NCBI GenBank assembly: GCA_038503035.1
Contig: JAVSML010000048.1
Location: 186,001 to 250,000 of the forward strand
Source of the DNA: Crocodylus rhombifer
Lineage: Eukaryota; Chordata; Crocodylia; Crocodylidae
Length of the DNA: 64,000 bases
Direction: 5' to 3'
Shown piece by piece: positions 22,843-34,935 of the stretch. Made by a program: the position numbers and the translations under genes. Numbering within the stretch: the stretch's first letter is position 1; each line of letters begins with the position of its first letter. The notes below the pieces were generated by a model, which made no database searches, was not told the DNA's origin, and was given only the letters and a program-made list of their open reading frames with translations.

Positions 22843-24680
22843 GTTCATTCATGACATTGATGGTCTCAGACATACAGTGATGGCTGCATGTGGACCAAGA
22901 CAGTTATTGGTTTTTGTTTAGTTGTTGGTTTTTGTTTAGCTTTCTAGAAAATATGAAAAGATACCTAAATAGATTAATCTACCCAAGTCCAAAAGAGAGG
23001 AGGAGGACGGGTGGGGTTTGCAGTTTAAGATCCAAATGTAGGCAAAGAGCCAACAAATGTTTTAACTAAAACAATGTTGGTGTGTTTGAATTGCTAGCAA
23101 GCAACAATTTCCACCATTTTTTTAAGTCACCAAGAAAATGATATGGTATAAGAACAAATAAAACTGTAGTAGTTTCATCATTTCATCCAAAGCATGTAAA
23201 CAGTAATGCTTGCCAGCCACCATCATTCATGTGACTGTACTTAGCTAGAAATTCAGTCATGGAGGATTAAGGGTTTTCTTTGGACTGAACTCAAAAATAG
23301 GTTTGGTATACTGTAGAAGTCACTGTTTCGCTACTCTTCTCCTGAAAACCCTGAATTTTAAAATGGGCACAGGTACTAATGCAAATACCCATAAACTCTT
23401 TGCTCTAGTTAAGTTCAGCACAACTCATTCCAAAAATCTTAAATGCAGAGGTATGCAGGAGGGTGGTGCATGTATTACAAGCAGTTAGAAACTTGGACTA
23501 TGCAGTGCACATATAACATTGTACATTTATGTCAGCTTCTTTAAAAACACTTCAAATAGAAGTGAGCTGCGGAGACGGCTTGTATTTTGTGGGATCTGAG
23601 CTGTGCCAAGCCACATGAGACGTGGAATGATTGTATACTGGTCCTTAATCCAACCAGAGCTGAGATGTGTTAGTGCAAACTGCCAGAAGAGAGTATTAGA
23701 CCCTAGATAAACAGGAGTTTATTCTTTGAAGCACCTCTATCCAAAGTCCACCATAAGTGGAAACCATCACAATATTATTACTCCAACAGCTTGACCCGTT
23801 CTGGAAGCACTTTCTGAAGAGGGATACACACGTGAAATAGCTATACGAGCAAGAAATACTTGCTTGAGAACAGCTATCAACAAATGCAAGTCTGACTGGA
23901 GCGAATGCTTTTTAGAAGTGTCCTACCCAAAGGCGAACATTTTGAGTATGATGTTATGTTTCTGTAATACCATCTGTATTTCCCTTCTAAAAAAACTAAA
24001 AACTTCCAAACCCTTAAAATCCATCCTTTTCCAAAAAAGTTAGCAGGGAGCTGGAAGCCAAAAATCAAAGAGATTTCACAATTATTTTCTTTTTCCCTGA
24101 ACAATAGTCCATTTGGAAGAAACCTCGTTTTTCCTGTTGCCAAGAAGCCCTTGCAATATCTTTTCAGAGTTGCCTTGCAGAAGAAACAGCAGAGGGAAAA
24201 AGCAAACTTCTTGCCCCAGCCTGAATAAGAGCTCAAGTCTACAAGTGGTGCCTGGAGTGGATGGTTACTAAAACCCACACTGTAAAGGGAGACAGAGATT
24301 GTGACAGTGCCGCGTCTTCACTGCTTAGTCATAACGATGGCACTTCTTCTCGTGGAGTCAGCAATGACCCAGCGTGTTGTAGGAACACTGTGCTGTTGGA
24401 ACTGGGTCTTTCCAATATAACATAAAACAGAGGTCATGATCTTGTGATTCCAATCCAGTGACATTTTTCAAAAGGTTAAAGGTCTGATCCTGGCATCCTG
24501 GTCGAATTCCACTCAGAGTTATTACAGGCCTAATGTTCATTTGAAACTACAGGGGGACATTTTATCTTCCTCATGGTCACTAACACCATGGCTTTGTGTC
24601 CATATCCCACTGTTTTACTTGCCGAAGAAGTCCTGTTAACACCCAGGGGACTATATGGCTTGGGGCAGAAATGGTATGTA
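22843..24680. other. Intergenic sequence, nothing recognised
   Basis: AT-rich; no exon or classified repeat seen. Confidence 0.5.
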
Positions 24681-24684
24681 AACT

Positions 24685-24760
24685 GCTATAAAGTGATCAG
24701 AAACTGGTTCAGATCTGTAACACAACAGAAGTTCAGTGCACATAAACCACTTCAAAGTGC
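24685..24760 (+). mobile_element. Fragment of the CAGGTACAGACATT TIR family
   Basis: GTAACACAACAGAAGTTCAG and TGCACATAAACC match the interior of the copies at 30661-30945 and, in reverse, 49828-50328. It lies just left of duplication copy B1. Confidence 0.5.
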
Positions 24761-24775
24761 AAAAATGATGTAGTA

Positions 24776-25991
24776 GCAGAACTGATTTTAATGAGGATAT
24801 TTCTCAGTATCTGCCCCAAGCATATGGCACTTTTAAAAAGTGCTACATATTTTTGGAGCAGGAAAATAAGTTGAGTTTGTTCATAGTTGCATTTTTTACC
24901 CCAAGCATCTTAGCATATTCTAGTGTAGCAACCGAAGGCTGTGTAGGTCGTCTGAAGTTATTTTCTCTGGCTGTGTACATGCTAGAACTACAATTGATGC
25001 TGGTGCCAACTTCAGTTAAACATGGATGTGGTCAGAAAGCCCCACTTCCCTGAGTATAGGCCATACTGTATCTCTTCCCTGAGTAGCTTGGACAGGACTT
25101 TCAGAAACTGATAGCCTATAAGTGCAGAGAGCAGCATGTAGTCATTTCATTGAATCTTCTGTATGGCATGGGGCATAGACTCCCCTAAATTAATTCTTGC
25201 GGGAGTTAAAACACTTTTACCTTGAAGGCAGAATTTGAATCCTGCTACAACTTGTTTGTCTAGGGACGAAACTAGAACACAGGGCGACGTAGCTCAGTAT
25301 CAGCTGGTCCAAAACAATTTGGGGGGAGAAGGGGTGGTTTCCAACAAAATGAGAAAATAAATCATATTTTGATCCAAACTAGACTGAGAATTATTTTTTC
25401 AGGGATTCTATTTGCTTTTAAAAAGCTAGAATAATTTTGGAAGTGAAATGTTCTGATTCTCACCTTTCTTGTTGTTTTGGTGTTGGGAGTACATTTTTCA
25501 GCCAAAATCTTGCCCAGAAAGTTTTGCTCAGCTCTGCTACACATCAGTTCGTTAGACTTGGCTGCCAGGTAAGGATTCCTGTGTGAGAAATAGAATTGCA
25601 AACAAAATACATTAACAAATGCCTGTTGCTATGATGTCAGCCTTTATTTCCCTATCCAGTATAGTAGCAGAGATTGGACTCCCACGTAATAACAGCAGAG
25701 GCAGGAGATCTTTAGAGCCTACGAGTGAAGGCAACAGCAGTGGAGATGATCAGCATTTGGTCCTACTGTATATGGACACCTATGGTGCCGATTACTGATG
25801 TAGAAACCTCCAGAATACTATTCAACCAATCTTTTCTTTGTTAGAAGTCCATCCGTGTGGATTTATACAATGTGCCCATACTCACGCTTGGACTGTGATT
25901 CAGAGACAATGTACTTTTGTGCTCTGTAGGGTAAATATGCTGCTTTAAAAAAAAAGTTCAATCTCTTATTCCACAAGCTCAAGCAATGTTC
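24776..25991. repeat. 1.2-kb direct duplication, copy B1
   Basis: It matches 31021-32371 in the same orientation. About 870 bp in the middle (from about 24976 to about 25846) show no base difference by eye apart from one indel, while both ends differ at several percent. Relative to copy B2 it lacks about 80 bp near 24840 and about 66 bp near 25724. No gene family is visible in it; the identical 79-codon open frames in both copies are a consequence of the duplication. Confidence 0.93.
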
Positions 25992-26492
25992 CTGTTCATA
26001 TTTTGTTGCCTTCTGTACAGCTGTGGTCAGTTGTTGACAACACAACTTCAGAGAGTGCAGCTGGTTTTACAGCCTAGGAGTCTGGAATTCATTAGTGGAA
26101 ATTTTCTGACTTTTTTTTTTATCCCCTGGCTTAGCTGCAAGAAGTCAAAGCAAACAGAACTGAAAGCTCAAATTGAGGGGCGTAAGTTTGAACTCTTCTC
26201 CACTGAGGAAGCAAAGAGACAGAACTCAAGCAGTCTTAAAATGAAGTTTTTCCTGGTGAAGCTTTTTCCCCCAAATAGATTCTTATTTGTCCAGTACCAA
26301 GACAGTGATGGCTCCTTATAGCTAAACATGCCAGTTCACTCTGATGCCTTAGTGGAGGGGGCTGAGGGGAGTGGTGTTAATTTATTCACTGGAGAGTTGG
26401 AACTGCACAGATTTGCCTGCAAAGATCTTATTTTGCAGGAAGAAACACATGGGAATCCTGTGCAGAAACACAAACTAAGCAGTTTTAACTTG

Positions 26493-28888
26493 TGACCAGA
26501 TCTGACCGGTCGCATAGATTCCTGACTTGTATCGATCAGCTCTACCTGTCTCAGGAAGTATACGGGCTGACCGGAGGAAATACGCTCCTAGATTTAGTTA
26601 TGGCCAAGGGGGATGACCTGGTACATGATCTGACGATAGAGAGTAACCTAGGCAACACTGACCACAACACTATCACTTTCACTGTCCACCGTAGGGCTGG
26701 GAAATCTGTCAGGAAGGTACACGTTCTTGACTTTAAAATAGCTGGCTTCAAAAAGCTAAGGACTTTAGTGAGTAATGCCCTACGGGATCACAGACCACAG
26801 GGAAAGTGTGGATGAAGAGTGGCCGTTCCTCAAGGATGTGAGCCTCGGCGCACAGAAGTTGCCCGTACCTGTGCGCAAAAAAAGGTGGCATAGGGGCCAG
26901 GAGGCCGTTTTGGCTCAGTAGGGAAGTCTCAGATTTTCTGAAAAAGAAAAGGGAGGCTCACCAACGATGGAAGCTAGGAACGGGCCCCAAGGCGAGCTAC
27001 ATCAGATTGGGTCACACCTGTAGGGGGCAAATTAGAAAAGCAATGGCAGAGACCAAATTGGGATTGGCAACCCAAATCAGGGACAATAAGTAGTCCTTCT
27101 ATAAGTAACATAGGTAACAGGAGGAAAACCAGTGGAAATGAGGGACCACTGCTCAGTGCATCTGGACATCTGATTACTGACACCATGGCAAAAACTGAAC
27201 TCCTCAGCAAGTACTTTGCATCTGTATTGCACCCGTCCAAGAAGGATAGCTTGCCGAATGCAACTCTGACACAACATAGTCACAGTAGGGATGATCATCT
27301 ACCAACAGTTAATTTAGAGCTGGTGAAAGAACAGCTAGAGAGGCTGGATATCTAAGTCAGCAGGACCGGACAAACTCCATCTGAGAGTGCTGAACGAACT
27401 AGCCGAAGTCATTGCAGAATCACTGGGGAACCTGTCTGAGAATTCATGGCGCTCAGGAGAGGTCCCAGAAGACTGGAAGAGGGACAATGCTGTGCCCATC
27501 TTCAAGAAGTGGGGGAGAGAGGACCCAGAGAACTACAGGCCAATCAGCCAGCCCTCAGTCCCAGAAAATATCCTTGAAAAATTTTGCAAGGAGTCCGAAT
27601 GCGGTAAGTTAGTAGAAGGCAAAATTCTGAACAGCCAACACGGTTTTGTCATGGGTAGGTCATGTCTGACTAACGTCATCTCTTTCTATGACCAGGTTAC
27701 TCACCACCTGGATCAGGGAGATGAGGTTGATGTCATTTACTTGGACTTTGGGAAGGCCTTTGACTTGGTGTCCCATGAGGCTCTCAAGCCAACACTAGGG
27801 GACTACGGGCTCAACAATTCAATGGTCAGATGGGTGGGAAACTGGCTTTGGGGTCAGACCCAGAGAGTACTAATAGACGGATCTGTGTCAGCCTGGCAGA
27901 AGGTAGCCAGCAGTGTCCCCCACAGTTCAGTACTTGGACAGTGCTTTTCGACATCTTCATCAATGATCGGATGTGGGATGAAAAGCACTGGCAAAGTTTG
28001 CCAATGCCACTAAGCTTTGGGGAAATGCGGCCATGTACCAGGATAGGCTGACGATCCAGGTGGACCTAGACAGATTAGTTAGATGGGCAGACCAGAACCA
28101 GATGCTGTTCAACACTGAGAAGTGTAAAGTGCTCCATCTGGGGAGGAAAAACCCACAATAAACTTGCAGGCTTGGTAGTGCGGCGCTAGCCAGCACCACA
28201 TCTGAAAGGCACGTGGGGGTCATAATAGACCATAAAATAAATATGAGCTACTAATGTGATGCTACAGTTAGCAGAGCAAACCACATGCTGGCATGCATCA
28301 ACAGATGCTTCTCGAGCGAAACTAAGGAAATTATTCTCCCGGTCTACTTGGGATTGGTGAGGCTGCAGCTGGAGCACTGCAGCCAGTTCTGGGCGCCGCA
28401 CTTCAAGAAGGATGTGGAGAAGCTTGAGAGAGTCCAGAGAAGAGTCACTTGTATGATTAGAGGCCTGAAAGGCAAGCCATATGAGGAAAGGCTGACAGAT
28501 ATGGGATTGCCCTGCCTGGAAAAGAGAAGACTTTGGGGGGATTTGATGTCAGTTTACATATATATTGGGTGAGCATCAGAGGCTAAGTGAACAACTATTC
28601 ACCAAAGCACCCCAGGGGAAAACCAGGAGCAATGGTCATAAACCCCTAGAAGAAGGTCTCAGACTGGATATCAGGAAAAACTTCTTCATGGTTCATGTGA
28701 ACAGCTGCTGGAATAGACTCCCAGCAGGGATGGTGCAGGCACCTACACTGGAGACTTCAAAAGGAGACTGGACCCCCACCTTGCAGGGGTTATTTGACCC
28801 CAGCGGTCTTTCCTGCCCAGAGCAGAGGGGCTGGACCTGATGATCTCATGAGATCCCTTCCAGCCCTAAACTTCTGTGAATCTGTGAC
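26493..28888 (+). mobile_element. CR1 LINE, decayed, with dead RT active site
   Basis: ORF2 remnants in order: endonuclease C-terminus (26492-26815, with N-T-D-H-N-T), RT (27387-28013, with I-Y-L-D-F-G-K-A-F-D), then thumb and C-terminal parts (28285-28840). The catalytic F-A-D-D is replaced by F-A-N-A near 27998-28009, and several stops and frameshifts are present. The 3' end is GAGATCCCTTCCAGCCCTAA followed by a short GAATCTGTGA tail. It sits between the two B duplicates. Confidence 0.93.
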
Positions 28889-29870
28889 ACTGAATCCAAA
28901 ACAGAGCACCATCCTTTATCAGCAAATCCTGACATCATGGTTCATAGTTTTGAATACAGTAGACTGTATTGGATCCTTATTGAATGGCCCTGGTTCCTGC
29001 ATCCTTAGAGAGAATAGGTCAGAGCACCCCAGGGGTACAACTTTGAAGAGGCTTGCAATGCAATTGTGTAAAAATGCCACACCAGACGTGAAAGGGCATG
29101 AATCCTACAGCCTCCACGAGAGGGGTGAGACCCCAATCCAGTCAAGGCTGACATTACACCATCGTGTACTTCGGGCCTCTTTCTCTAGGGTCTCAGCTTT
29201 ATTGCTTCTACACGCAAAGCTGGTAATACCAGTTCCATGGCAGTCAGCCCTGTCTTTCTGCTGGGGCCTGTGTTTTTACAAGATTCTGCTTTTCAGAGCA
29301 CCTGCTGGAAAACAATCCAGAAACGGCTCTTCTCTTCCCAGGATTTTCTGCCAGACCTGGTAGAAAAGAGCTGCTCCTGGAAGCTCTTTCCCAGACTTGC
29401 CATGGGCTCTTTCCCTGCACGTACCTTTGCTCCAGGGCCTGCCACAGCACCCAGCCCATTTCTTGGAATGGTTTAGCTTTGTATTGCCTACACAAGCCTC
29501 CAAATTCTCCCCCACATCCAGTTAGGTCTTTTGGAGACTTGCTTATCTGATCTGTCAGGTGAGGCTGGGCCATGTTCCCCTTATCAGCATGGACATCCTA
29601 TGGCGGGTATTAACAGTAAAGTACATTGTACACATTTAGAGAGGGACAAAGCAAAGGGGCTGGAGAAAGCAAAGGGGCTGGAGACAGAGAACTGTGTGCA
29701 TGAGATGCATATAATTACACAGCGCAGTGCAGTTTTGTTATAAAGGTTTTATCAGCCTGAGCTGATGAAGGCTGCCCAGCCAGGAGCGCTGGAGTGACTC
29801 ACACATACCTCGAATCCTCTACATCTTTTAGATCTCCGGTAAATCCCAGAGAAGTTTCTCAGAACTAATG
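28889..29870. other. Intergenic sequence, nothing recognised
   Basis: No exon or classified repeat. A short tandem AAAGGGGCTGGAGA occurs twice near 29650-29685. Confidence 0.5.
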
Positions 29871-29887
29871 ACTACAACAAAACTGCT

Positions 29888-29985
29888 TTGGCTGGGACTT
29901 TCAGAGCGCTTAAAGGAGTTAGGTGAACTTCCCCAGGACTGGGTCACCCGGACCCTTTAAGCTCCTTTGAAAATCCCAGTCTTTG
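29888..29985. repeat. Short inverted-repeat element, copy 2
   Basis: GGCTGGGACTTTCAGAGCGC and CTCCTTTGAAAATCCCAG are inverted ends; same family as 1245-1350. Confidence 0.6.
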
Positions 29986-30029
29986 CTAATAATACTTAGC
30001 ACTTGTTGATCAAAGATCCTGAGGGTAAG

Positions 30030-30150
30030 CTTCACTGTCCCCATTACTCCAGATGTGGAAAAGGAGGAGTGGAAAGGCCTGTCCAAGGTCTCTCAACAAC
30101 CTGTCTTTTAAGAAAAGTGCCTGCAGCAGACCTAGTATTGAGCACCGCTG
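30030..30150 (-). repeat. MIR SINE fragment (minus strand)
   Basis: TCCCCATTACTCCAGATGTGG, GGCCTGTCCAAGGTCTCTCA and CAGACCTAG follow the reverse complement of the MIR consensus order. Confidence 0.5.
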
Positions 30151-30660
30151 AGCTACGAGTGCAGGCAGCGATGGGCCACGCTGTGCTCGGGACCAGCTAA
30201 GCATTACCCCTAGTCAGCACTGGGGTTTCATCTACAATGTCAGCATGGGGCTGCAGCCTGTTACTCAAACGTTGTGCCCTTATCGCCGAGGCAACCTGTA
30301 AACAACATAATGCAGAGATGAAAATCAGCGTTATTTTTTTAAAAACTGAAACATGGCAACACAGCAGAGAGCACCTCCCTTTTTCGGGGGAAAGGCCAAA
30401 ATCCTGCTCATTGCTGGGATTTCCTCTAGTGTGATGCAGCTTAAATAACAAGTGATGCTACGTGGAAAATGCTGTACAATAGTCTATTCTGAGTGTAACG
30501 AACGTTTTTGGTTCTGCTTTTTGACTTCCTTCATTTTTTAATTAGTGGAGGCATCAGCAGGAAAAGCAGACGTCTGTTGCCTAACTGCTCATGAGGCCCT
30601 GGTGCTTGTTCTCTTATAACCTCTTTTAGGAGTATTGCATATGGCTACCGGGTCATAGGC

Positions 30661-30945
30661 CAGGTACAGACATTACACTTTTACCGGTATAAGTGATTGG
30701 AAACCGGGCGAGTATCGGAAGAGAAGTTCAGCGCGCAAAACTGCTATATGCCTGTAACAGGACAAAAGTTCAGCACACATAGGCTGGTTTAAAATTGGCA
30801 GAATCTAGTCCACGATTTGCACCCCCGCCAAAGGGCAAATGTGTGTTCCGTTCACTCCCGATCTACATGACACTTAATGACACTTGAAAAAAACCGTGTC
30901 ACTCAGATCGATTCTGCCACAGGCTTTTTGAATGTCTGTACCCAG
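30661..30945. mobile_element. TIR element, CAGGTACAGACATT family, copy 2
   Basis: The left end CAGGTACAGACATT and the right end AATGTCTGTACCCAG are inverted with one or two differences. Interior blocks GTAACAGGACAAAAGTTCAG and AAAGGGCAAATGTGTGTTC recur in the other copies. Size 285 bp, no coding capacity; class not determined. Confidence 0.75.
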
Positions 30946-31020
30946 GCACAGAAAAGAAGCAATGGCCGATCTTGTTCTCATTCTGTGTGTGCAAGGAGCA
31001 ATGCAAAAAAAGATGAAGAA

Positions 31021-32371
31021 GCAGAACTGATTTTAATGAGAATATTTCTCAGTATCTGCAGCAAGCATGTGGCACTTGTAGCACTTCAAAAAAAATTGCA
31101 CGTATTCATGTTCTCGAGAATAAACTCCATTTTACCTCAGTATCACATGACTGCAATTGCTCATATTTTTGGAGCAGGAAAATAAGTTGAGTTTGTTCAT
31201 AGTTGCATTTTTTACCCCAAGCATCTTAGCATATTCTAATGTTGCAACCGAAGGCTGCGTAGGTTGTCTGGAGTTATTTCCTCTGGCTGTGTACATGCTA
31301 GAACTACAATTGATGCTGGTGCCAACTTCAGTTAAACATGGATGTGGTCAGAAAGCCCCACTTCCCTGAGTATAGGCCATACTGTATCTCTTCCCTGAGT
31401 AGCTTGGACAGGACTTTCAGAAACTGATAGCCTATAAGTGCAGAGAGCAGCATGTAGTCATTTCATTGAATCTTCTGTATGGCATGGGGCATAGACTCCC
31501 CTAAATTAATTCTTGCGGGAGTTAAAACACTTTTACCTTGAAGGCAGAATTTGAATCCTGCTACAACTTGTTTGTCTAGGGACGAAACTAGAACACAGGG
31601 CGACGTAGCTCAGTATCAGCTGGTCCAAAACAATTTGGGGGGAGAAGGGGTGGTTTCCAACAAAATGAGAAAATAAATCATATTTTGATCCAAACTAGAC
31701 TGAGAATTATTTTTTCAGGGATTCTATTTGCTTTTAAAAAGCTAGAATAATTTTGGAAGTGAAATGTTCTGATTCTCACCTTTCTTGTTGTTTTGGTGTT
31801 GGGAGTACATTTTTCAGCCAAAATCTTGCCCAGAAAGTTTTGCTCAGCTCTGCTACACATCAGTTCGTTAGACTTGGCTGCCAGGTAAGGATTCCTGTGT
31901 GAGAAATAGAATTGCAAACAAAATACATTAACAAATGCCTGTTGCTATGATGTCAGCCTTTATTTCCCTATCCAGTATAGTAGCAGAGATTGGACTCCCA
32001 CGTAATAACAGCAGAGGCAGGAGATCTTTAGAGCCTACGAGTGATCCCTGTGTACTTTTTTAAGTGTCCAGTTCCACGCGGTGTTGAATGTGCTCAACTC
32101 CTGCTGAAGGCAACAGCAGTGGAGATGATCAGCATTTGGTCCTACTGTATATGGACACCTATGGTGCCGATTACTGATGTAGAAACCTCCAGAATACTAT
32201 TCAACCAATCTTTTCTTTGTTAGAAGTCCATCTGTGTGGATTTATACAATGTGCCCATACTCACGCTTGGACTGTGATTCAGAGACAATGTACTTTTGTG
32301 CTCTGTAGGGTAAATATGCTGCTTTAAAAAAAAAAGCTCAATCTCTCATTCCACAAGCTCTAGCAATGTTC
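31021..32371. repeat. 1.35-kb direct duplication, copy B2
   Basis: Second copy of 24776-25991, 6245 bp to the right at the left junction. It keeps two segments that copy B1 lacks (about 31085-31165 and 32044-32109). The second gap lies between TGA microhomologies, so a deletion in B1 is the simpler reading. Confidence 0.93.
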
Positions 32372-32884
32372 TTTTCCTTACAGAAGCAGTAAGAAGCATG
32401 CAAGAAATTGAGTCTGTCAGTCCTTATTAACAAATCTGTTTTGTTTGAACCCACAGACCAAGGAAACAGGGCTAATGTGAAAATACTTGCCCAGTATCGG
32501 AGTTAGAGGGGCTCTGAGGATGACTTCAAGGAAAGAGGATCGGGTCACATGATCCACAATACTTGAACGCAGCAATGGGGTGAGTTAAGGACATGATTTT
32601 ACTTGTATTGAATTTCCCACTTTCAGATAGTTTACTTCAGACTACACATTTAGTCCACCTTAACTGTGAGTATTCAGACCAAAAGAAGGAAAGCCAAACT
32701 TCCTTTGGTAACCAGCACCAGTACTACAAAAACAGGTGAATCTGCAGGTGATCACTGATAGCAAATGCAGGATACCAAAGTACCCTCTCCCCCCTTTGCT
32801 GTGATGGCATTCTTTGATACAACACTCAGTACTCTCGCAGGTTTTCCAGAAACAGGTGTATTTACAGGCATGTCGTAGGCAAAC

Positions 32885-33400
32885 CACGATTCTCCTGCTC
32901 TATTCAGCATTGGTGAGGCTATCTGGAGGAACATATCCACTTCTGGGCAGTGCAGTTTGAGAGAGGTAGACAAATGAGAGTCCAGTGGACAGCAACAAAA
33001 ATGGCTATAGGTGTCGGGGATGTGACCAAAGGAGAGGCTGGAAGAGTTGAGTAAATTTAGTTTGAGGTGAGAAGACTGGCAAGGGAGAAGGGAAGGAATT
33101 AAAATAAAAATGGGTTGCTTTGAAGAGGATGCTGTTTAGTTATTTTCTGTATCCACAGGAGAGGAGATGCAAAGTAACGGTCTTAAATTACAACATGGGA
33201 GACTTAGGTTAGACCTTAGAAAGATCTTCCTAACAATGGGGGTTGTTAAATGCTGGGAAAGATTATCTAGAGATTTGCACTGGAAGTTTTTAGTGCAGGT
33301 TAGACCAATATTTGTATATGATGGTTTAAATGGGGATGATCCTGTTTTTACAGGGGGTTGGCTAGGTAACCTTTTGAGGTTTCTTCCAGCTTTTTTATTA
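32885..33400 (+). mobile_element. Ancient CR1/L3-like LINE fragment
   Basis: CATTGGTGAGGCTATCTGGA with CCACTTCTGGGCAG, and later Q-S-N-G-L-K-L then R-L-R-L-D-L-R-K-I-F, follow the ORF2 C-terminus of CR1-like LINEs. Heavily decayed. Confidence 0.65.
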
Positions 33401-34330
33401 TTATTTTTTAATGATTTCATAAACCGAATCCCCTACGAATAGCCAGGTAGGGTCCCCATAGAATGACCTAAAAGTAAATCTTTGCCTTACTGCAACAAAT
33501 ACAACTTTATACTCCATTTACTTAACAGTAAAGAAAACTACTGTTAGGAAAATACGTGTGGGAATTGTTAGTGGTAGTAAAACATTGCAATTTATAGTGG
33601 TAAAGTCAGATTTGTAAAGAAGCTGAATGCTTCTTTTTTAAACCACCTTCCAAAGCTTCTGAAAAATCCTTGATGCAGCAAACGATTTCAGACCTCTCCA
33701 GTTCAGTTCAATACTCCAGGGTTTTATAATTTTAATGCTTGATTTATGATAGTAATGAATAATGCTTCAAGTGTTTTAGCTCAGAATGAAATGAGGGCCT
33801 GGTGAAAGAACATTTTCTTATCCAGGCTGGTGTGTGCCTCTGTGTAAGTATGAAACAGGATTTCAACACCATTGTTTTGAGCAAATTGCATGTCAGCTTA
33901 TTGTTAGTCCCAAATACCTTCCAGAGACTCACACATGGCAGAGCATGGGGGCAGGAATGACTGGAATTAAACACAAACCTTTACTTACCGTTTTGGCATC
34001 TCAGTCTATGGGAAAATATGCCTGCTGTGCTAGAATTCATCATAATTGATTTTTCAACAAATGCCATTTCAAATCCCTAACAAAATCACAGGTTATGCCT
34101 TGGGGAAGCCTTTTTCTTTTTTGCTTCATGTGCAAATGTAAACCATGCAGCTGAACTTCACCAAGGATGGAAAGACCCATAATCAAAATGAATTGCAAGT
34201 GATGTGGCTGCAGCTGATTACAACAGCGAGGGAAAACAATCCACCTTGGTAACGTACCTTGTCACCTTGCTGCAGATCTGGAGTAATTCCACTGGTTTCC
34301 TTTGTTTTTGTTGGAGTTGGTGTGGAGTGG
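33400..34330. other. Intergenic sequence, nothing recognised
   Basis: AT-rich, without exon or repeat signatures I can name. Confidence 0.5.
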
Positions 34331-34333
34331 CAC

Positions 34334-34645
34334 TGGTGCTCAACCCCAGCCCAGAGGCAAGATCCAGCAGTGGCCTTGCATGCTATATCAGGCATATAGC
34401 TTCTTCTCAACACTTGGGGGGTGGGTGGAGGTGGCACAGCCCCCCAGAGCCTGATCTCAGCCAGCTGGGGGTGGCTTGGAGCCCCACACTGTGCAGCCCT
34501 GTGCTGCCTCCACCCAGTTCCCACGCTCCAGGATTGGGCCCTACAGCACCCCTGCCCACAGGGTGGAGGTAGCACGGGGCCCAATCCAGTCCACAGAACA
34601 GCCTGCACCATTCATCTGGCCCATGGGACCCCAACTGTGAACACC
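34334..34645. repeat. GC-rich element with inverted ends, probably a MITE
   Basis: It is bounded by ACTGGTGCTCAACCCC on the left and AACTGTGAACACCGCTAG on the right, which are loosely inverted. The interior repeats GGTGGAGGT(G/A)GCAC twice and holds its complement GTGCTGCCTCCACCC. No clear target duplication was found. Confidence 0.4.
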
Positions 34646-34848
34646 GCTAGCTTAGATGGGAAGAGTTTCCGAGAGAACTGAACTTCAGTAGAAAAGTCCC
34701 TAATTTACTACTTGCGTCCTACAGTAATTCAGTTCTGAGATAAAATCCCAGTTTTATGAAGCAGTGTGGTCTGTTTGTTTTTTTGTCTGGGCACATGTTG
34801 CACATCTGGAGGTGTGTGTGCCTGTTTGCACACATGTGCCCATTTTCA

Positions 34849-34935
34849 CGGATTTCATAGACATTAGGGCTGGAAGGGACCTCGGAAGATCATCCAGTCC
34901 AGCCCCCTGCCCAAAGGGCAGGAAGTCAGCTGCGG
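34849..34935 (-). mobile_element. CR1 3'-end fragment (about 90 bp)
   Basis: TTTCATAGACATTAGGGCTG then GGAAGGGACCTCGGAAGATC and CAGCCCCCTGCCCAAAGGGC match the 3' UTR of the 43.84-45.04 kb CR1. Extreme 5' truncation is typical of this family. Confidence 0.9.

Noticed and set aside
25362..25601. Identical 79-codon frames at 25362-25601 and 31678-31917 as a conserved gene pair
   Set aside because: The identity extends well beyond the frame on both sides, so it reflects DNA duplication, not protein conservation.
24776..32371. The B1/B2 duplicates as LTRs of an endogenous retrovirus
   Set aside because: No primer-binding site follows B1, no polypurine tract precedes B2, the interior holds a CR1 rather than gag/pol/env, and no TG...CA ends or short target duplication could be seen.
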